Notes: generated from the letters alone by a model not told the origin. A stretch of 64,000 bases of DNA from 2-12-FULL-40-12 sp964518135 (GCA_964518135.1 CAZFEY010000001.1:1-64000), one strand, 5' to 3'. Shown: positions 33,448-43,134, numbered from the stretch's first letter. Made by a program: numbers and translations.

Positions 33448-36400
33448 ATGAATAAAAAAAGTATTTATAATGTATTTAAAAAAACTAGCGGCCTGACCAT
33501 CCCTCTTTTCGCATTAATCTTAGCCACGATTGCGATCTTGTTAGTTGCAACCAAAAGTGCGGCTCAAATACCATCTCTTTTTCTGCCAAATTTTCCAAGC
33601 AGATTAATGTATTTATCGGACGCGATAGCTAATACTAGCCAAGAATTAATCAGTCCAAATCAAGACATGATAGATCTTGTTAATGAATGTAGCTGCGAAT
33701 TCTCACAATCCCAATGCAAACAAATTATAACAAATGGACAACCGTCTGGCTGTGTAACGATTGGGGCTATCGGTAAACCTTGTTCTTTGGTATCTCCAGG
33801 AGAAGAAACAGAACCTACGATCCGCAGTTTACAGCGAAAATCTCGTAATTTGGCATTGGATTTATCTTACTTGCGAAAACTTCTAATTAAAGAAAAAGAG
33901 GCGGGACTAGAAAGACAACTTGAAACATTAAGAAAAGATCCAAGTGCGGGCATTGACGACGCTCAAGACCTAAGAGATGCAATTAATATCATCCTTGGAA
34001 CTTCTGCCGATTACGCAGACGGCGCCCTTTCTAAGGTCATAACAAAAGCGGAGGCTAATCTAGAAAGACCAAAACAGTGCTCGACCAATGCTTGTACCCC
34101 TCATTGCGGCCCAGGAGATAGTTTCTCTTTAAGTGAGTATATGTGTTTACCAGCTCTTACCTTCGAACTTGGCGAGGTAAAACCAACCGTTATTAATTTC
34201 CATGCTGGAATTGAGATTGAGGATTGGGAGCTTGGCAAGATAGAAATAACCAATGTTAAATTAAATCTTCCAGAGTCAATTGACATACCCGAACTTCCGG
34301 GACTAAAAATGCCATCTTTTTCGATATCTGTGCCGGAAATCAAAATTGACTGTCCAACCAAAAAACAAGAAATTTCCTTCCAAACTCCACAACCCTCTCT
34401 GCCAAAAACACCGACGATGAAATTATCCTGCCCAACCTATAATACGACTGCTAGCTATCAATACCCATCAGACCTTCAACCGGGCAGTGAAAAGTATCGA
34501 GAATTCGAATGGTTTTTGGAAACTTTCTCTTGGTTATCGGGCATATGTATGGATGCGGTATGGGGAGATGGAGATTTACCGGATAGCCAAAAAATGCAAT
34601 ACCCCGATAAATTCAATCAGTCTTTAACTACTTGTTTCGACCCATTTAATGTTGCTAATAAATTAATACAGGAGTGTAACGAACAGTATGCGAACTATCA
34701 TCCATCCAACCCACCAAGCGGTCCACCGCCAGTTTATCCTGCCTGTGAATATTGGGTTAACAAACAACCGGCCGAGTTTGGCAGTATAACAGAAGAACAT
34801 TGTTTTAAATTTTTTGAAGGATTTGCCGATCCATCAGGAACGCAGGGGTGGGAAGATATCGACGGAAACCCTGCAACGAACGATCCAAAAACATTTGACC
34901 CTGGAACAAAAGATAAAATATATGACTATCTCGAGCAAAAATACGGAATCACAATAGACGACGAACCCCAAGACCAATGTCGTGATAAACTAGACCCTCT
35001 ACCAACCCTTATTGATTCTTGCAATAAACTTCGCGAGCTACATCCCCAGAAACAAGCTATAGAATTCCCCGATCAATGTAAGATCTTACCAATATTTTAC
35101 AATCTTCCAGACTATATCCCTCCCCATCAAATTGCTAGTCCAGAAGTTCTTGAGTTATTTGCTCAATCTCAATTATTATCAGGGCAACAAATGAACGACC
35201 TGCCAAGCAAATCGATTTCCGGTTGCCCCTCTATTGGAGCTCCTTCAATACCTAAAATACCATTATCTAAGTACTCGATAATTATTCCCGATATCAAGCT
35301 ACCAACTTTTAAATTGGGTCCGTTCTTCAGAATAAAATTACCTAGTCTAATTTTTGAGGATTTGATATTTGAAGATATTGAACTATGCAATCTGGATGAT
35401 TGCCAATTCAAATTCCCCAATTTAAACTTTGAAGCACCAACGTTAACAATACCTCAAATAGACGTTCCATCGATTAAGCTTGAGAGCTTTAACGTACCTG
35501 GCATTCCTAACGATATCGGCAAGGGCATAGAGATAAGTATAAGCCCTATGGAATTTCAGCCATTTGATTTTGACTTTTCACAGCTGATTAATTTAAATTC
35601 TCTGGTTTCTCCAGAATTCCAGACTCCCGATATTTCTCTCCCCAAACCGAAACTGACGTTTGGCTTTGAGGGACTTGATATTGATTTCACAAGTTTGCTA
35701 TCTGGATTATTTGATTTTAACCTTCCGCCAAACCCTGGTCTCGCATGCCTCCCAGAATTTTGGAATATAGATGGCATACCTATCGCATTCGACTTCCCTG
35801 ACTATATTTTTTCTTGGCCTGCATTCCCAGATATCCCTGAAATTCCTGGCTGCGCGGATGCTAAAAAATTCTGCAAAGACATCAATGGTTCTATTCAGAA
35901 AATAACTGAACAGGCTGGAGAAATTCAAGAAGTTGTTAATGGCACTATCCAAACTGAAATCCAAGGCGTTCTTAATATGTTCAAAAATGAGATAGAAAAC
36001 CAATTAACGGGCGCTATCGAAAGCAAGCTTAACGATATCGCAACAGAAATTAAAAAAGAAATTTACAATTGGATCCAAAGCAATGCTCCACCATCAACAA
36101 GCCTACCCTCAGCTCCGATACCGGGAGTATTCCCAGTAGCTGATGGGCTTTCTTGTCAAGGACTACCGCCTTTAACTATTGACCTAAAAGATATTCTTGG
36201 CGACCTATATATTAACACGATAGAATTGGAAGATTATTTACCACCGGGGTTGAATCTGGAAAAAATTTCTATTCCCTGGCCAGATGAGTTAAAAAACTTA
36301 GATCTTTCAACGATAAACAATCCTCTATGCTCGGACTGTAAAGGATTAAGTTATGAACTACCAACCGTTCCTCTCTCTGGTCTTAAATATGAAAAAAGTG

Positions 36401-36621
36401 TACCAATTGAGCTCCCCGGATTCCAATATCCTTCTCCACAAATTAATTTCGGGAGTCCTTTACCAAATGCAACTGCCTGTGTTAGCCAACCGCCGACTGG
36501 GAACGCTTGCGGCGCAGCTCCTGGCGACATGCAAACCGACCTTACTGGTTCTGATGGCATACAAGAGCTCAGCCAAAAACTTAACGATGCTTCTAAAAAG
36601 ATAAGGGATGTATTACAATAA
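33448..36621 (+). CDS. Large exported T4SS-locus protein, unknown function (1057 aa)
   Basis: One N-terminal hydrophobic helix (~15-37, a signal anchor or signal peptide) is followed by a Cys-rich extracytoplasmic chain. The early part has CSCEFSQSQCKQI and a helical stretch. From ~240 on, the sequence is dominated by short Pro-rich strands of the type IPELPGLKMPSFSISVPEI, recurring through the protein (IPKIPLSKYSIIIPDIKLPTF, APTLTIPQIDVPSI), suggesting an extended beta solenoid. The C-terminus is helical (SQKLNDASKKIRDVLQ). I know no named family. Its position between two pilin-fusion genes, with a 3' end close to the next gene, indicates a structural part of the same apparatus. TGATAAAAT lies about 7 nt before the ATG. 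Confidence 0.7.
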   Translation: MNKKSIYNVFKKTSGLTIPLFALILATIAILLVATKSAAQIPSLFLPNFPSRLMYLSDAIANTSQELISPNQDMIDLVNECSCEFSQSQCKQIITNGQPSGCVTIGAIGKPCSLVSPGEETEPTIRSLQRKSRNLALDLSYLRKLLIKEKEAGLERQLETLRKDPSAGIDDAQDLRDAINIILGTSADYADGALSKVITKAEANLERPKQCSTNACTPHCGPGDSFSLSEYMCLPALTFELGEVKPTVINFHAGIEIEDWELGKIEITNVKLNLPESIDIPELPGLKMPSFSISVPEIKIDCPTKKQEISFQTPQPSLPKTPTMKLSCPTYNTTASYQYPSDLQPGSEKYREFEWFLETFSWLSGICMDAVWGDGDLPDSQKMQYPDKFNQSLTTCFDPFNVANKLIQECNEQYANYHPSNPPSGPPPVYPACEYWVNKQPAEFGSITEEHCFKFFEGFADPSGTQGWEDIDGNPATNDPKTFDPGTKDKIYDYLEQKYGITIDDEPQDQCRDKLDPLPTLIDSCNKLRELHPQKQAIEFPDQCKILPIFYNLPDYIPPHQIASPEVLELFAQSQLLSGQQMNDLPSKSISGCPSIGAPSIPKIPLSKYSIIIPDIKLPTFKLGPFFRIKLPSLIFEDLIFEDIELCNLDDCQFKFPNLNFEAPTLTIPQIDVPSIKLESFNVPGIPNDIGKGIEISISPMEFQPFDFDFSQLINLNSLVSPEFQTPDISLPKPKLTFGFEGLDIDFTSLLSGLFDFNLPPNPGLACLPEFWNIDGIPIAFDFPDYIFSWPAFPDIPEIPGCADAKKFCKDINGSIQKITEQAGEIQEVVNGTIQTEIQGVLNMFKNEIENQLTGAIESKLNDIATEIKKEIYNWIQSNAPPSTSLPSAPIPGVFPVADGLSCQGLPPLTIDLKDILGDLYINTIELEDYLPPGLNLEKISIPWPDELKNLDLSTINNPLCSDCKGLSYELPTVPLSGLKYEKSVPIELPGFQYPSPQINFGSPLPNATACVSQPPTGNACGAAPGDMQTDLTGSDGIQELSQKLNDASKKIRDVLQ

Positions 36622-36631
36622 CATAACATCA

Positions 36632-38320
36632 ATGAAGCAGGAAAAAGATAAAATTAATAAAACCGTCTTTCTTGTGATCGCAATTTTGTTTTTGTCTTTT
36701 TCTTTTAGCGATTATGCAGTAGCGGCATTAGCTAAAAAATGTGGCCCCGATAATCCTAGCGACCCCGCTTGTCTCCCCGGACAAAAGTGCGTAGAACAAG
36801 AATTGGGATCACCACCCGAAACAGAGTGGAGGTGTGCCAGGCCATTGGAAATTATTTACCCTCAAATCCCAGGACAACCTGCGACAACAACGCCAGAAAC
36901 GGTTGCTACTGGCCTCTCTCAATACTTTAGATATATTTTCCTATTTGCAGTTTTTCTTATCGGATTAGTAATCCTGGCCGTTTTTGTTTATTACGGAACA
37001 AGATATATGTCGTTGGCTTCGACCGGAAACGTGTCCGGACTCGCCGATGCCAAGCAAGGTATTAGCGCGGCTCTATTAGGAACTGCAATCTTGGTGTGCT
37101 CCTATGTTATATTTAATACTATAAATCCACAACTAACTATCCTTTCATTGCCAAGCGCGGCAATCTTAGAACAAGTAATCCCACCCGGCGTTTACGTCTG
37201 CAATTACGAATACAGCGGTAATTCAGTTACAAGCAAGGCTGTCAGTGAAAATCTTATAGCCGATGACAGTATTGGCACTATTCTGTCTGCTTACATTTCT
37301 AAAGCAGGGGAAGAGCAAATCGAGATTGTTAAATTAATGCAAAGCATATTTGTTGATCCGGACAATAATGATCATACCTGTCCAAAGGTCAATTTTTCTG
37401 GTAATTTCCAAAACTTTGCAGTCGAAGAAAAGAATACAATGTTTGTTGTCCCATCTATAAGATTTTCTGCTCAACTTAAAGCTGGTAGTACCGACGAATA
37501 CGAGTATGTAAAAAAACCGTCCTACGAATACGGCTTGATTTTACACGAGAAAGATGATTTAAGAGGTAAATGTTTAGAATATCCGAATATTAACGATTAC
37601 GGTGGACAAATTTACACCGAGGTCACGTTTGAAAATGGAAGAATGATGATTGGCGATACTCCTTATAGCACCGGAGGGACATATGTGAATCCAATAAAGG
37701 ACTTTGAGGCGGGGGTGGGAATTCCAAACAATAACTTTTCCAAGAATCGCGCCAGATCAATAACAATTTTTAAAAGACCAGAAATAAAACCATCCTCAAC
37801 AGCCCAAGGATTAACATTACATATGTGCGCTGATTACGACAGAACCGGAATGTGTCCACAGTCTCTGTATGATGCTGGGGCAATAGACACGACAACGGGG
37901 GAACCTAAATATCCAGCTAGTGCTAATTTCCCACCTAACTTAGCACCGCCAGCAGACCCTAAAGATACAGACGTTTATTCTCTTTATTCCAGTGATCCCA
38001 ATTTGCCCATCGACCCTCGCTTAGAGAACGTAGCTCCGGGGACAGGAAACGGTTATGGTATACGATCAACTCGAATCGATCCCGACAATTCAGTATTCGC
38101 GATTTTAATGGATGCCGAGAATAATTGCTCGATTCTTAAAGGCGATAATCCCGATATTGGAAATATAGCAATCAATAAATGTGATTTTGACGTCGATCAA
38201 CAGGTAGGCGGTCGCTGTGACTCAAAACACGGTCTTTTGTGGTGGCACTGGGGCGGATTCACTGATAAATGCGTGCCCTGCGTTACCACAATACAAGTTT
38301 TTGAAGGTAAAGTATTGTAA
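36632..38320 (+). CDS. T4SS pilin-like fusion protein with a large C-terminal domain (562 aa)
   Basis: From the ATG at 36632 the protein has a signal peptide (KTVFLVIAILFLSFSFSDYAVA), a Cys-containing segment (KKCGPDNPSDPACLPGQKC), and a pilin-like helix pair (YFRYIFLFAVFLIGLVILAVFVYYG ... AKQGISAALLGTAILVCSYVIF, ~100-165). A large polar domain (~190-562) ends with three Cys-containing motifs. The helix-loop-helix and NPQLTILSLP segment parallel NPQLAILNLP in the 30833 protein, so the two share the same module. The longer frame from 36608 overlaps the preceding gene and adds only 8 residues. The C-terminal domain is unlike anything I recognise. Confidence 0.75.
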   Translation: MKQEKDKINKTVFLVIAILFLSFSFSDYAVAALAKKCGPDNPSDPACLPGQKCVEQELGSPPETEWRCARPLEIIYPQIPGQPATTTPETVATGLSQYFRYIFLFAVFLIGLVILAVFVYYGTRYMSLASTGNVSGLADAKQGISAALLGTAILVCSYVIFNTINPQLTILSLPSAAILEQVIPPGVYVCNYEYSGNSVTSKAVSENLIADDSIGTILSAYISKAGEEQIEIVKLMQSIFVDPDNNDHTCPKVNFSGNFQNFAVEEKNTMFVVPSIRFSAQLKAGSTDEYEYVKKPSYEYGLILHEKDDLRGKCLEYPNINDYGGQIYTEVTFENGRMMIGDTPYSTGGTYVNPIKDFEAGVGIPNNNFSKNRARSITIFKRPEIKPSSTAQGLTLHMCADYDRTGMCPQSLYDAGAIDTTTGEPKYPASANFPPNLAPPADPKDTDVYSLYSSDPNLPIDPRLENVAPGTGNGYGIRSTRIDPDNSVFAILMDAENNCSILKGDNPDIGNIAINKCDFDVDQQVGGRCDSKHGLLWWHWGGFTDKCVPCVTTIQVFEGKVL

Positions 38321-38341
38321 TATTGAATATTTAAAAAACCG

Positions 38342-39925
38342 ATGATAGAGCGTCTTATCGCCGTATTCACGGCTATCCCAACCCTTATAATTGCGGCTAT
38401 CTATCTGCTCTTTATTTTGATTACTGGGTTTTTTGTGTCTGTGGCAAGTGGTCTTTTAGAATGGATAATCAGCCCAAACTTTATTTCTTTAAGCTATACC
38501 AAGCCCTGTCTAGCAATCAACAATTACCAGCCTACCGGATCCGCAGATACTTGCAACCCCGTAATTGGGCTTGGTTTAGATACTATCCAGCAATTTGTTA
38601 ACATGTTATTGGTGTTGATACTAATATATATAGCGCTCTCAATAGCCCTTAGAGCTGGCGGAGGCAAAGCTGAAAAATTATTTCCGCAACTAATCATTGT
38701 GGCTCTCTTAGTCAATTTCGCTCCAGTTTTCATAGGTTTAGTTGTTGATGCGGCCAATATTTTAATGAATTATTTCTTAACCCCTTTACAGGGCGGATTT
38801 AGCCAGATCGGGGCTCAGTTATCTGTATTTTGGGATGCGATAGTAAAAAACTTCTCGAAAATATGGTCTGACCTACCAAGCCAAATGACGCTATTGGGCA
38901 TGGGATCTGTAATAGTATTTGTAAATATTACCGTGGCGACGATCTTATTCTTGTTCGCAGGAATCCTTTTTGTCAGGTTTATAGCTATCTGGGTAATTGT
39001 CATCTTGTCTCCTCTGGCTTTTGTCTTTTCGATCCTACCTCAAACCAATAATCTGTATAAAATGTGGGAAAAACAGCTAGTCCAGTGGTCATTTGTAGGA
39101 ATACCGATCGCGTTTTTTATGTATCTCGGCGTTTCAAGCCTATCTGTACTAACGCAGAACTTTAATGCCGCCTCGATACAAGCCCCGAATTTAAATTCTT
39201 CAGTATCGCAGCTTTTGAGTCAATTACTCCCTTATTTCACTGTGGTTATTTTCTTGGTAATAGGACTCTTTGTGGGAATTTCCATGTCGGCGATGGGCGC
39301 TAACGCTGTCGTAAAAGGTATGGGAAAGGGAGCCGCTGCGGTTGGGAACTGGAGCAAAGGAAAGATTGGCGACTTAGGAAACAGGGTCAGGCAAGGCGCA
39401 AAGAATCGGGCAGGGCAATTCACATTTGCTCAAAGACAATCTATGAATGCCGGAAGAACAAAATTACAAGCCTTTACGTCTGGAACAATGGCAGCGGCTG
39501 GTTGGACTCATTCGAAACAGAAAAGCACCGGTATGGTATACCGTGCCGCAAGAAAAACAGGCTACGGAAAATTGCGCGCAGCATGGGCAACTACCGCTGC
39601 GACCACTGGTCTCAATAGAGGTATAAATACTGCTTTAAGAGGTCAAATTAAGCTTCAAGCATATAAAAAGGGACTGGCGCAAGGCATGACCAAAAAACAA
39701 GCAGTTAAGTACGCCCAACAATACACCGCGCTCTTGCAAAAACTACCTCAAAAACGAAAAGATAGTGCGAAAAAGGCATTTAAGAAGGGAGCTGGAACAA
39801 TATTATGGAGAGCTCCCATGGCGGTAACTAGAGGAATGAGTGGCGCTATCTTATTGGCTTTAAAAGAAATATATAAAGAATTAAGCAAAAAGAAGAAAAC
39901 AAAAAAAACGAAAAAAAAGCCATAA
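38342..39925 (+). CDS. VirB6/TrbL-like polytopic T4SS membrane protein (527 aa)
   Basis: About seven or eight membrane helices occupy residues 10-330, including TIQQFVNMLLVLILIYIALSIALRAGGG, FPQLIIVALLVNFAPVFIGLVVDAANI and FVNITVATILFLFAGILFVRFIAIWVIVILSPLAFVF. A strongly basic Gly/Lys/Arg-rich tail follows (~335-527), ending in poly-Lys/Thr. This matches VirB6/TrbL proteins that form the inner-membrane channel of type IV secretion systems; the basic cytoplasmic tail could contact DNA or the VirB4 ATPase. It sits in the same direction as the pilin-fusion genes, with about 20 bp to the previous stop. Confidence 0.85.
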   Translation: MIERLIAVFTAIPTLIIAAIYLLFILITGFFVSVASGLLEWIISPNFISLSYTKPCLAINNYQPTGSADTCNPVIGLGLDTIQQFVNMLLVLILIYIALSIALRAGGGKAEKLFPQLIIVALLVNFAPVFIGLVVDAANILMNYFLTPLQGGFSQIGAQLSVFWDAIVKNFSKIWSDLPSQMTLLGMGSVIVFVNITVATILFLFAGILFVRFIAIWVIVILSPLAFVFSILPQTNNLYKMWEKQLVQWSFVGIPIAFFMYLGVSSLSVLTQNFNAASIQAPNLNSSVSQLLSQLLPYFTVVIFLVIGLFVGISMSAMGANAVVKGMGKGAAAVGNWSKGKIGDLGNRVRQGAKNRAGQFTFAQRQSMNAGRTKLQAFTSGTMAAAGWTHSKQKSTGMVYRAARKTGYGKLRAAWATTAATTGLNRGINTALRGQIKLQAYKKGLAQGMTKKQAVKYAQQYTALLQKLPQKRKDSAKKAFKKGAGTILWRAPMAVTRGMSGAILLALKEIYKELSKKKKTKKTKKKP

Positions 39926-39950
39926 AATAATAAATTTAAAATAAAAAACT

Positions 39951-40421
39951 ATGCCCGAAGAATTTGATATTCAAAAAGTAAAAGAAAATTACCCTGAAAT
40001 ACTAGAGATAATACCATCAGAAATCATAGACCTAGCCACTTCGGAAGATACTCAAAATAGCATCGCTGGTATTTGTATTGATAACGACATAGAAAGCGAA
40101 GAGATCATTGAAAATATTGCTTATTATATAGGTCTATCTTTGTTGGGCGAGTTGCCTATTCAACAATTAACAGACACTCTTGTTGAGAAAGTAGGATTAG
40201 AGCATGGCTTAGCGGAAAAAATATATACAGAAATCGATCAGGTAATATTTGATAAGGTTCGAAGTTCTTTGGAAGAATTATACAAGAAAAGAGATCAAGA
40301 AATAACAGAAGGAGAAATCGATGAATTATCCGAAGAACAAGAAGATTCTAGCGCGCCAGAAACGCAAAAAGCAGGAGATCAAGAATCAACAAAAGACACT
40401 TACCGAGAAAATATTGAATAA
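39951..40421 (+). CDS. Acidic soluble protein of the T4SS locus, unknown function (156 aa)
   Basis: The protein is strongly acidic, helical, without membrane segments or cysteine clusters apart from one Cys (AGICID). The N-terminal ~115 residues look like a small helical domain (VKENYPEILEIIPSEIIDLATSEDTQNSIAGIC...), followed by a Glu/Asp-rich disordered tail. It follows the VirB6-like gene by 25 bp and is the last plus-strand gene before the convergent SPFH operon. The acidic chain may bind the basic tail of the VirB6-like protein; this is inference from charge and position only. Confidence 0.65.
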   Translation: MPEEFDIQKVKENYPEILEIIPSEIIDLATSEDTQNSIAGICIDNDIESEEIIENIAYYIGLSLLGELPIQQLTDTLVEKVGLEHGLAEKIYTEIDQVIFDKVRSSLEELYKKRDQEITEGEIDELSEEQEDSSAPETQKAGDQESTKDTYRENIE

Positions 40422-40467
40422 GTAAACTCAATTCCTCCGGAATTAAACAGGCTTGATTCTGACGAAT

Positions 40468-40495
40468 AAAAAAGAGGGCGAGATTCCTCTCACCC
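40468..40495 (-). terminator. Intrinsic terminator of the SPFH operon
   Basis: Minus strand GGGTGAGA-GGAA-TCTCGCCC 8-bp stem (one G:U) followed by TCTTTTTT. It overlaps the stop codon of the 40490-40852 gene. A small palindrome AATTCC-TCC-GGAATT at 40429-40443 lies between the convergent genes. Confidence 0.8.
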
Positions 40496-40852
40496 TTCTT
40501 CATCTTCATCCTCCTCTTCGTCTTCATCCTCCTCCTCTTTTCTTCGAGGTTTAGGTTTAGACGATTTGAACTTAGATCGTTTTTTGTTGGTACCTTTCTT
40601 GGGTTTCTCATCGATCTCTACCTGGAAAACAGCTTCTAGGAAACCGATGATTATCATCCAAATAATGTACCAAATTGCCATGATCGCGATCAGTAAACCG
40701 CTACCTATCGCGATCAAAATATTACCACCCATTTTCCAGCCAGAACCATTTCTGGTTGTTCTGCGAGGGATACGTCCGTAACGAGACTTTCTTCTATTGA
40801 CGCGTCCACCGACATCAACAATGTCCTCCCCAAACTGTTCTTCATCCGTCAT
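40490..40852 (-). CDS. Small membrane protein coupled to the SPFH gene (120 aa)
   Basis: Residues ~1-35 are basic and polar (GRVNRRKSRYGRIPRRTTRNG), residues ~38-72 form one or two hydrophobic helices (NILIAIGSGLLIAIMAIWYIIWMIIIGFLEAVF), and the tail is a run of basic then acidic residues (KKRSKFKSSKPKPRRKEEEDEDEEE). No family is recognised. Its ATG overlaps the stop of the SPFH gene (TAATG), so translation is coupled and the two products probably act together at the membrane, as SPFH proteins often do with small partners. Confidence 0.75.
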   Translation of the reverse strand: MTDEEQFGEDIVDVGGRVNRRKSRYGRIPRRTTRNGSGWKMGGNILIAIGSGLLIAIMAIWYIIWMIIIGFLEAVFQVEIDEKPKKGTNKKRSKFKSSKPKPRRKEEEDEDEEEDEDEEG

Positions 40853-41829
40853 TATTTGCCTCCCTTAGCTAAGGAAATGAGCTGGGCAAGCGTAGCATCT
40901 ACACCTTGCCCACCAGCGAATTCGACTCTCTGGCCGGCATTTGCAGCATATGCTATCTGGGCCGGAGTGAGATCGATAGCCGCCTTGTAAAGCATCTGCT
41001 TAAGCGCTGGATCCTTGTTAATCTCTTTTTGCAGATCGATTGTCGACTTGCCAGAGATTTTTTCCAGGGCTCGCATTATTGCCCCAACTCCACCCTTAGT
41101 AATAGCTTCTGCTTCATGTTCAGCGGCATCGGCTTTACGCAAAGCAGTCTGAACGAGGGCTCGTGCCTCTAATAGATCTTCGCTTAGGTCAAAATCACGA
41201 ATAGTGATTTGTTCCAGGTGAATACCTATTTTATCGAGAGCCTCAATGATTTTCGCGAGCTCTCCTTGCGGTAGCTGATTTTTCAAATCAACCCCAGAAC
41301 CCTTCATTGTTAAGCCTTCATCTAAGTGCAGTGTGTTGAGGTAGGCTCGGATAGCGTTTTCGAAAAGATTTCGAGCAACACTCATCCAATTCTCAACAGA
41401 GTAGGTTGCTCTGTACGCGCCTGACCAAGAGTTGCCAGTTGCGTCTTCGTACGCTTCATCTGGACTTTTGACCCGTACTTGCGCTATCACACCGCGAGGT
41501 GTCGCGCTCCCATCTTTGAAATCTACCTCAATCGAAGTATCTCCTTCGAAAAGTTTGACCTCTTGGATCCAAATCGGAATAATATTCCGAATTGTTTCTA
41601 TGCCCGGAATGATCCATTGCAACCCGGGACGAAGTGATCGGAAAAATTTTCCAAATAGCTCCGTTACAAATCTCTCTTCTTCGCCGATTGATCTGAATCC
41701 ATAGAAAACCGAGATCAACACAACGGTCAAGATACCACCGCCCCAATAATGACCGGCTCGAAACAGCACAAGGTCGATGATCGCACCAATAATGATAGCG
41801 ATAATCATAAAGACAGTTAGAGTAGGCAT
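40852..41829 (-). CDS. SPFH/band 7 (stomatin-prohibitin-like) membrane protein (325 aa)
   Basis: Two N-terminal helices (~5-23 and 29-46) are followed by the SPFH domain (EEERFVTELFGKFFRSLRPGLQWIIPGIETI... IPIWIQEVKLFEGDTSIEVDFKDG..., AQVRVKSPDEAYED) and a coiled segment (ARALVQTALRKADAAEHEAEAITKGG). It ends with a hydrophobic oligomerisation-like tail. Such proteins form ring scaffolds in membrane microdomains and often control proteases or envelope assembly. It has a consensus promoter and an AAGGAG site, GC above its surroundings, and lies opposite to the T4SS genes it interrupts, so it was probably inserted as a separate transcription unit. Confidence 0.88.
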   Translation of the reverse strand: MPTLTVFMIIAIIIGAIIDLVLFRAGHYWGGGILTVVLISVFYGFRSIGEEERFVTELFGKFFRSLRPGLQWIIPGIETIRNIIPIWIQEVKLFEGDTSIEVDFKDGSATPRGVIAQVRVKSPDEAYEDATGNSWSGAYRATYSVENWMSVARNLFENAIRAYLNTLHLDEGLTMKGSGVDLKNQLPQGELAKIIEALDKIGIHLEQITIRDFDLSEDLLEARALVQTALRKADAAEHEAEAITKGGVGAIMRALEKISGKSTIDLQKEINKDPALKQMLYKAAIDLTPAQIAYAANAGQRVEFAGGQGVDATLAQLISLAKGGK

Positions 41830-41874
41830 TGTTTTCTCCTTATCGGTGTATTTTACCTATTAGGTACTATATTA

Positions 41875-41903
41875 AGTATAGCACCTTATGGTTTTTTTGT
41901 CAA
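41875..41903 (-). promoter_or_regulatory. Consensus promoter of the SPFH operon
   Basis: Minus strand TTGACA (41903-41898), 17-bp spacer, TATACT (41880-41875), followed by AAGGAG upstream of the ATG at 41829. Confidence 0.87.
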
Positions 41904-41949
41904 TACCAAGTGGGGCATACTTAAAACTGGCTTTTTTGAATGTATTTTG

Positions 41950-42058
41950 TGTTATAATTTAAGAAGTGATAAACTTATAGAACAAGTTTGTTCCTGATGA
42001 AATAGAATAAGTTTGTTATTAGCGCAATAAAGCAAGTTTGTTGCTAATGCAATAAAGC
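41950..42058 (+). promoter_or_regulatory. Extended -10 promoter and three 25-bp tandem repeats before prgI
   Basis: TGTTATAAT (41950-41958) is an extended -10 box. Three tandem 25-bp units starting AAGTTTGTT follow at 41984-42008, 42009-42033 and 42034-42058, ending 2 nt before the prgI ATG. Units 2 and 3 differ at only a few bases. They fill the untranslated leader and no Shine-Dalgarno site is present, so they may bind a regulator or the ribosome. Confidence 0.7.
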
Positions 42059-42060
42059 AT

Positions 42061-42477
42061 ATGCAATTTGATGTCCCTCAATTTGTTGAGTCTGAAACCA
42101 AAATAGCTGGATCTTTAACATTTAGACAGGTTTTATATCTTGCTGCTGCTGGTATTGTCGTAATGGTTTCTTATTTCGGCCTGGCCAAAACCAACCTTGG
42201 TTTATTTATATTTATTACTGTTTTGGCAATCGTTTTTGGTTTGGCGTTCGCATTCCTTAAGATTGGTGGATTCTCTCTGGCAGTCTTTCTGAAGAATCTA
42301 ATATTTTTCTTGATATCTTCCAAGGTTTATCTGTGGAGAAAACCTGCTGTGGCACCCAAGGTTATCCAGAAAAGAATCGCTTCACCAGCAGAAGCAGAGA
42401 AAGAGAAAACCCTTAAAATGGGTGGAGAAAGCCGACTTAACAAGCTTTCAACCCAAATAGAAACAAACACCCAATAA
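42061..42477 (+). CDS. PrgI family T4SS membrane protein
   Basis: The 138-aa protein starts with MQFDVPQFVESETKIAGSLTFRQVLYLAAAGIV, the PrgI pattern (FxVPQF...KIxGPLTxRQ), and has two membrane helices with a short loop (LAKTNLGLFIFITVLAIVFGLAFAFLKI). It ends with a cytoplasmic basic tail. PrgI is the VirB3-like inner-membrane partner of the VirB4 ATPase in Gram-positive and Patescibacteria T4SSs. It heads the prgI-TraC-virB4 operon and is preceded by the repeat-rich leader. Confidence 0.92.
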   Translation: MQFDVPQFVESETKIAGSLTFRQVLYLAAAGIVVMVSYFGLAKTNLGLFIFITVLAIVFGLAFAFLKIGGFSLAVFLKNLIFFLISSKVYLWRKPAVAPKVIQKRIASPAEAEKEKTLKMGGESRLNKLSTQIETNTQ

Positions 42478-42482
42478 CAACT

Positions 42483-43127
42483 ATGGCCGAACTTACTACG
42501 CAAAAGTTTTTAGAAATATCTCAAATCAAGGAAGGTGTTATCGTTCTGCGAAATAAAGCTCTGCGAGGAATCTTAATGGTGTCTTCGGTTAACTTCGCGT
42601 TGAAGTCTACTGACGAACAAAGCGCTATCCTGTATCAATTCCAAAGTTTTTTAAATGCGCTCGATTTTTCGTGTCAAATAGTTGTTCAATCAAGAAGATT
42701 AAATATCACCGGTTATTTAGAAAAGTTGGAAGAACTAGAACAAAAACAAAAAAATAAACTTTTAAAATTACAAACGAAAGAGTATAAAGATTTTATTAAA
42801 CAATTGGTTGAAGAGAAAGAAATACTAACTAAAAGTTTCTTTGTGGTTGTACCATATTCTATTTCGGAAATGATTGGTCCTGAATCTTCCCAGAAAGGAT
42901 TATTAGCGCAAGCTAAATTGCCAACTTTGACAGAAGAAAATTTCCAAAGATGCAAAACGCAACTATGGCAAAGGATGGAGTATGTGGCTCTAGGATTAAG
43001 AAGGTGCGGACTTCAATCTGTCCCCCTGACAACGCCCGAAATCGTCGAGCTTTTTTGGAGCTTACATCATCCTAAAGAAGCAGAAGTGGGATTTTACCCG
43101 GAATTTCCAATGGAATTAATTGTGTAA
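42483..43127 (+). CDS. TraC-like N-terminal VirB4 partner (214 aa)
   Basis: The sequence EISQIKEGVIVLRNKALRGILMVSSVNFALKSTDEQSAILYQFQSFLNALDFSCQIVVQSRRLNITGYLEKLEEL matches the TraC/VirB4 N-terminal domain. It is encoded separately from the ATPase and lies 5 nt after prgI and just before virB4. In several T4SSs this region contacts the membrane channel, while the C-terminal ATPase powers assembly. The split into two genes is typical of Gram-positive and Patescibacteria loci. No Walker motifs are present, so the ATPase activity must come from the next protein. Confidence 0.82.
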   Translation: MAELTTQKFLEISQIKEGVIVLRNKALRGILMVSSVNFALKSTDEQSAILYQFQSFLNALDFSCQIVVQSRRLNITGYLEKLEELEQKQKNKLLKLQTKEYKDFIKQLVEEKEILTKSFFVVVPYSISEMIGPESSQKGLLAQAKLPTLTEENFQRCKTQLWQRMEYVALGLRRCGLQSVPLTTPEIVELFWSLHHPKEAEVGFYPEFPMELIV

Positions 43128-43134
43128 TCCAATA

